In this document: positions 6,011 to 6,580 of the stretch, one piece after another
How positions within the stretch are numbered: the stretch's first letter is position 1
Layout: the number at the start of each line of letters is the position of its first letter
Assembly: GCA_030635465.1 (NCBI GenBank)
Contig: DAOVYU010000063.1
Location: 1-6,580, forward strand
Reading direction: 5' to 3'
DNA from: Bacteroidales bacterium
Lineage (GTDB): Bacteria; Bacteroidota; Bacteroidia; Bacteroidales; JAADJA01
DNA length: 6,580 bases
Made by a program: the position numbers and the translations under genes
Notes under the pieces: model-generated
What the model saw: the letters and a program-made list of their open reading frames with translations, nothing else
Databases searched by the model: none
What the model was told of the DNA's origin: nothing

Positions 6011-6580
6011 TGAAAAGCAATCAAATAAGGATCGCAGTTATTTTGGGTTCCATTTCAATTATTGGAATTATTGTTTTTCAGCTTTATTGGGTTAATAAAT
6101 CCTTTGGACTGGCAGAACAACAATTTAATCAGACTGTAGAAATAGCACTCTACAATGTGGCTGATAAAATGGTCCGTTTTAATGGGAATGAGTTGCCTAA
6201 TGAAAACCCTGTCAGACAGATATATTCAAATTATTTTATTGTAGATATCAATGAAATTATTGATGCCAGTATTTTGGATCATTATTTAAAAACTGAATTT
6301 GAATACAGCAATATCCAGGTCGATTATGAATATGCCATTTATGATTGTGAAACCGATAAAATGGTTTTTGGGAAATACATCAATCCCACTGCTAAAACAA
6401 AGCATGATGAAAGTAAATTTCAGAAATATGATGAGTTCACCTATTATTTCGGGATCATCTTTCCCTCCAAAACATTGTATATTCTAAACAATATGAATAT
6501 CTGGCTCATTTCTGGATTTGTATTGATTACGGCCATCATATTCTTTGCCTATGCTGTTTTTATCATTCTAAGACAAAAAC
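6010..6580 (+). CDS. Two-component sensor histidine kinase, N-terminal sensor region (partial)
   Basis: An uninterrupted frame runs from a GTG at 6010 to the window edge (190 codons visible). It reads as the input half of a Bacteroidota membrane sensor kinase. The N-terminus VKSNQIRIAVILGS leads into the first membrane segment (about 7-28, ending QLYWVNKSF). An extracytoplasmic domain of about 135 residues follows, with EQQFNQTVEIALYNVADKM, the conserved-looking YAIYDCETDKMVFGKYI, and YYFGIIFPSKTLYIL before the second membrane segment (about 164-186, IWLISGFVLITAIIFFAYAVF). RQK then begins the cytoplasmic side. In related proteins HisKA and HATPase domains come next, usually followed by a response regulator gene; both would lie beyond the window. 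The GTG start is chosen because it gives a charged N-terminus and a full-length first segment. A TTG at 6043, 11 bases after AAGGA (6027-6031), is an alternative. The stimulus is unknown; envelope stress or a product handled by the neighbouring permease is a guess from position. Confidence 0.8.
   Translation, partial: MKSNQIRIAVILGSISIIGIIVFQLYWVNKSFGLAEQQFNQTVEIALYNVADKMVRFNGNELPNENPVRQIYSNYFIVDINEIIDASILDHYLKTEFEYSNIQVDYEYAIYDCETDKMVFGKYINPTAKTKHDESKFQKYDEFTYYFGIIFPSKTLYILNNMNIWLISGFVLITAIIFFAYAVFIILRQK

Noticed and set aside
6005..6017. CTTTT-GTG-AAAAG hairpin with the kinase start codon in the loop.
   Set aside because: Five A-T-rich base pairs around a three-base loop are too weak to hold as a regulatory structure.

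Overview
The window reads as a chromosomal segment of an AT-rich member of the Bacteroidota, probably a Cytophagia- or Bacteroidia-like environmental lineage. This rests on two proteins with type IX secretion system (T9SS) C-terminal sorting domains, an ~800-residue double-module FtsX/MacB permease of the style common in this phylum, a sensor kinase whose input region has the phylum's typical layout, and Bacteroidota-style promoter matches (TTTG / TAnnTTTG) with no good Shine-Dalgarno sites. No RNA genes, insertion sequences, CRISPR arrays or phage genes were seen.

Layout. Positions 1-23 (minus) may hold the first codons of a gene running out of the window. Positions 69-1346 (minus) encode a secreted protein with two tandem DUF1080 / 3-keto-disaccharide hydrolase domains, probably acting in periplasmic sugar breakdown. 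A 198-bp AT-rich divergent gap separates it from 1545-2276 (plus), a small T9SS cargo protein. That gene converges on 2341-3171 (minus), a second T9SS cargo with a jelly-roll, PCMD-like N-terminal part. The two share a clear bidirectional terminator at 2291-2326. The 290-bp divergent gap 3172-3461 holds a promoter for the leftward gene, a promoter for the rightward gene, and two sets of inverted repeats that look like operator candidates. Positions 3462-5867 (plus) encode the permease. Positions 6010-6580 (plus) encode the N-terminal sensor part of a two-component histidine kinase, which starts with GTG and is cut by the window end.

Functional reading. The left half encodes exported proteins: one probable sugar-processing enzyme and two T9SS-secreted surface or extracellular proteins of unknown target. 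The right half is an envelope module: a permease without an adjacent ATPase, followed on the same strand by a sensor kinase. A regulatory link between kinase and permease is plausible but is inferred from position only. I saw no clearly new system. The most useful leads are the repeats overlapping the permease promoter, the uncertain kinase start, the permease-kinase pairing, and the glutamine that follows the predicted signal-peptide cleavage site in all three exported proteins.
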